DNA of 12,365 nucleotides, from the NCBI GenBank assembly GCA_035653595.1, contig DASRBO010000007.1:1-12365 (forward strand), written 5' to 3'. This stretch comes from DASRBO01 sp035653595. Lineage in GTDB: Bacteria; Actinomycetota; Acidimicrobiia; Acidimicrobiales; JAJPHE01. Every line of letters begins with the position of its first letter. The stretch's first letter is position 1. Under the pieces are notes generated by a model. The model was given only the letters and a program-made list of their open reading frames with translations, was not told where the DNA came from and did not search any database. Made by a program: the position numbers and the translations under genes. Positions 11,732 through 12,365 of this stretch are shown here, piece by piece.

Positions 11732-11905
11732 GTGGAGCGGGTGTGCGAGAACTGCGCCGGCGAGGACGACGAGCTGGTGGTGGTCCACCGCCTGTACGTG
11801 GTGCCGGAGGACTGGGACACCCCGGGCTCGACCACCAAGGTCGCCACCACCGAGCTGTGGTGCTTCTCCTGCCGCTCGATGTACCCCCACGAGGTGGTCG
11901 ACTAG
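11732..11905 (+). CDS. Small CxxC/CxxC zinc-ribbon protein of unknown function (57 aa)
   Basis: This is the only plus-strand gene seen. It encodes 57 residues from GTG to TAG. Two Cys pairs, CENC (5-8) and CFSC (44-47), could hold one zinc ion. Between them come an acidic GEDDE, the hydrophobic strand LVVVHRLYVV and an EDWD segment. After the second pair the sequence ends YPHEVVD. The pattern agrees with conserved actinobacterial zinc-ribbon proteins that I recall only as hypothetical, so no function is claimed. The gene is divergent from panB and convergent with the penicillin-binding protein gene, whose stop lies 29 nt away. A minus-strand frame remains open across this segment but has no recognisable protein. 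The Cys spacing and promoter-like TAGTGT support the plus-strand reading. Confidence 0.8.
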   Translation: MERVCENCAGEDDELVVVHRLYVVPEDWDTPGSTTKVATTELWCFSCRSMYPHEVVD

Positions 11906-11934
11906 TACCGGACCGCGGCTGCTCCCCGGCTGGG

Positions 11935-12365
11935 TCAGGGCCGGCGGACCACCGTGGTCGACGTTGAGGACGTGGTCGTCGTGGAGGACGTGGAGCTGGG
12001 CGAGGAGCCCTCCGTGGTCGAGGTGGTCGACGACGAGCTGGTGGTGGTGGACCCGCCCGACGAGGTGGTGGTGGTCGTCGAGGCCCCGCTGCCCGGGGGC
12101 AGGCTGGAGGTGGTGGTCGGGGCGCCGGAGCTCGATCCGCCGGCCGGGCTGTAGTCGGCGCCGACCCCACTCAGCAGCCGGCCGGGGAAGCTGTAGAGCG
12201 GCGGGAAGGTGCCTGAGTCGGTCGAGCCCAGGGCGGCGGACATGTACCGGGCCCAGATCGTCGCCGGCAGCGTGCCCCCGCTGATCTTCTGGCCCCGCAC
12301 GTCGAGCATCGACCTCGACTCCGCCCCCGGATAGCCCATCCACACCGCCGTGGTCAGGGTCGGCG
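11935..12365 (-). CDS. Class A penicillin-binding protein, C-terminal end only (start beyond right edge)
   Basis: The frame enters from the right edge and reads LTTAVWMGYPGAESRSML, then VRGQKISGGTLPATIWARYM. This is the segment that closes the transpeptidase domain of bifunctional PonA/PBP1A enzymes after the KTG motif (the family pattern is TTAVWVGYP...GGTLPAxIW). Such enzymes polymerise and crosslink peptidoglycan outside the membrane. The visible part ends in a tail of about 75 residues dominated by Ser and Thr, with Gly, Pro and a final VVRRP. The tail is probably disordered and extracytoplasmic, and may span or interact with the wall. The glycosyltransferase and catalytic Ser motifs lie outside the window, so activity cannot be judged. 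The gene converges on the zinc-ribbon gene. Confidence 0.88.
   Translation of the reverse strand, partial: PTLTTAVWMGYPGAESRSMLDVRGQKISGGTLPATIWARYMSAALGSTDSGTFPPLYSFPGRLLSGVGADYSPAGGSSSGAPTTTSSLPPGSGASTTTTTSSGGSTTTSSSSTTSTTEGSSPSSTSSTTTTSSTSTTVVRRP

Noticed and set aside
11954..12154. Plus-strand Val/Asp/Glu-rich 66-codon frame
   Set aside because: It is the complement of the Ser/Thr-rich PBP tail; repeated Ser/Thr codons read in reverse give Val/Asp/Glu, and no start signal is seen.
10700..12343. Single 547-codon minus-strand frame covering panB and beyond
   Set aside because: Only the part from ATG 11554 resembles PanB and has a Shine-Dalgarno; the upstream part overlaps a promoter region, the zinc-ribbon gene and the PBP gene in another frame.
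1..12365. CRISPR array, tRNA/rRNA gene, insertion sequence, prophage, toxin-antitoxin or defence system
   Set aside because: No spaced repeat array, cloverleaf, transposase, phage gene or paired toxin-antitoxin frames were found on reading both strands; the only mobile element is the intein.

Overview
The window looks like chromosomal DNA from a high-GC actinobacterium, most likely a non-streptomycete lineage such as Acidimicrobiia; that placement is inference. Support comes from a WhiB-family regulator, a SenX3/RegX3/PhoU phosphate-sensing cluster, actinobacterial-type rpsF-ssb-rpsR-rplI order, an intein in dnaB, GTG/TTG starts, and several genes whose -10-like hexamer lies 6-7 nt before a GTG (leaderless geometry). 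Nearly every gene is on the minus strand. The exception is a 57-codon zinc-ribbon gene at 11732-11905.

Left part (1-4108, read right to left): a cytoplasmic GH29 alpha-L-fucosidase is followed by a membrane-less SenX3-like histidine kinase, a RegX3-like response regulator and PhoU, joined by TTGA overlaps or very short gaps. Beyond phoU is a PHO box of GGTGA-type repeats at exact 11-nt steps (262-305). It lies directly upstream of a small three-helix-bundle gene cut by the left edge, which suggests that gene is a target of the adjacent response regulator.

Middle (4109-5587): spacers rich in GC palindromes, a 57-aa helical protein with a basic tail, a 149-aa conserved actinobacterial protein of unknown function, and a WhiB iron-sulfur regulator directly downstream of dnaB.

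Replication/translation block (5596-10241): rpsF, ssb, rpsR and rplI form one operon ending in a strong hairpin terminator. Then comes dnaB, interrupted by a 424-residue intein at the RESG/SIEQD site. The intein keeps its splicing nucleophiles, but it has lost one LAGLIDADG acidic residue and carries Glu instead of the usual penultimate His.

Right part (10437-12365): panB (pantothenate synthesis) overlaps a 71-aa single-pass membrane protein gene. panB has a near-consensus -10 and a leader hairpin that encloses its Shine-Dalgarno. The zinc-ribbon gene diverges from panB. It converges on the C-terminal end of a class A penicillin-binding protein with a Ser/Thr-rich tail, which runs off the right edge.

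I found no CRISPR array, tRNA, rRNA, prophage, insertion sequence or recognisable defence system. The most unusual items are the altered intein, the PHO box, the membrane-less sensor kinase and the structured leaders.
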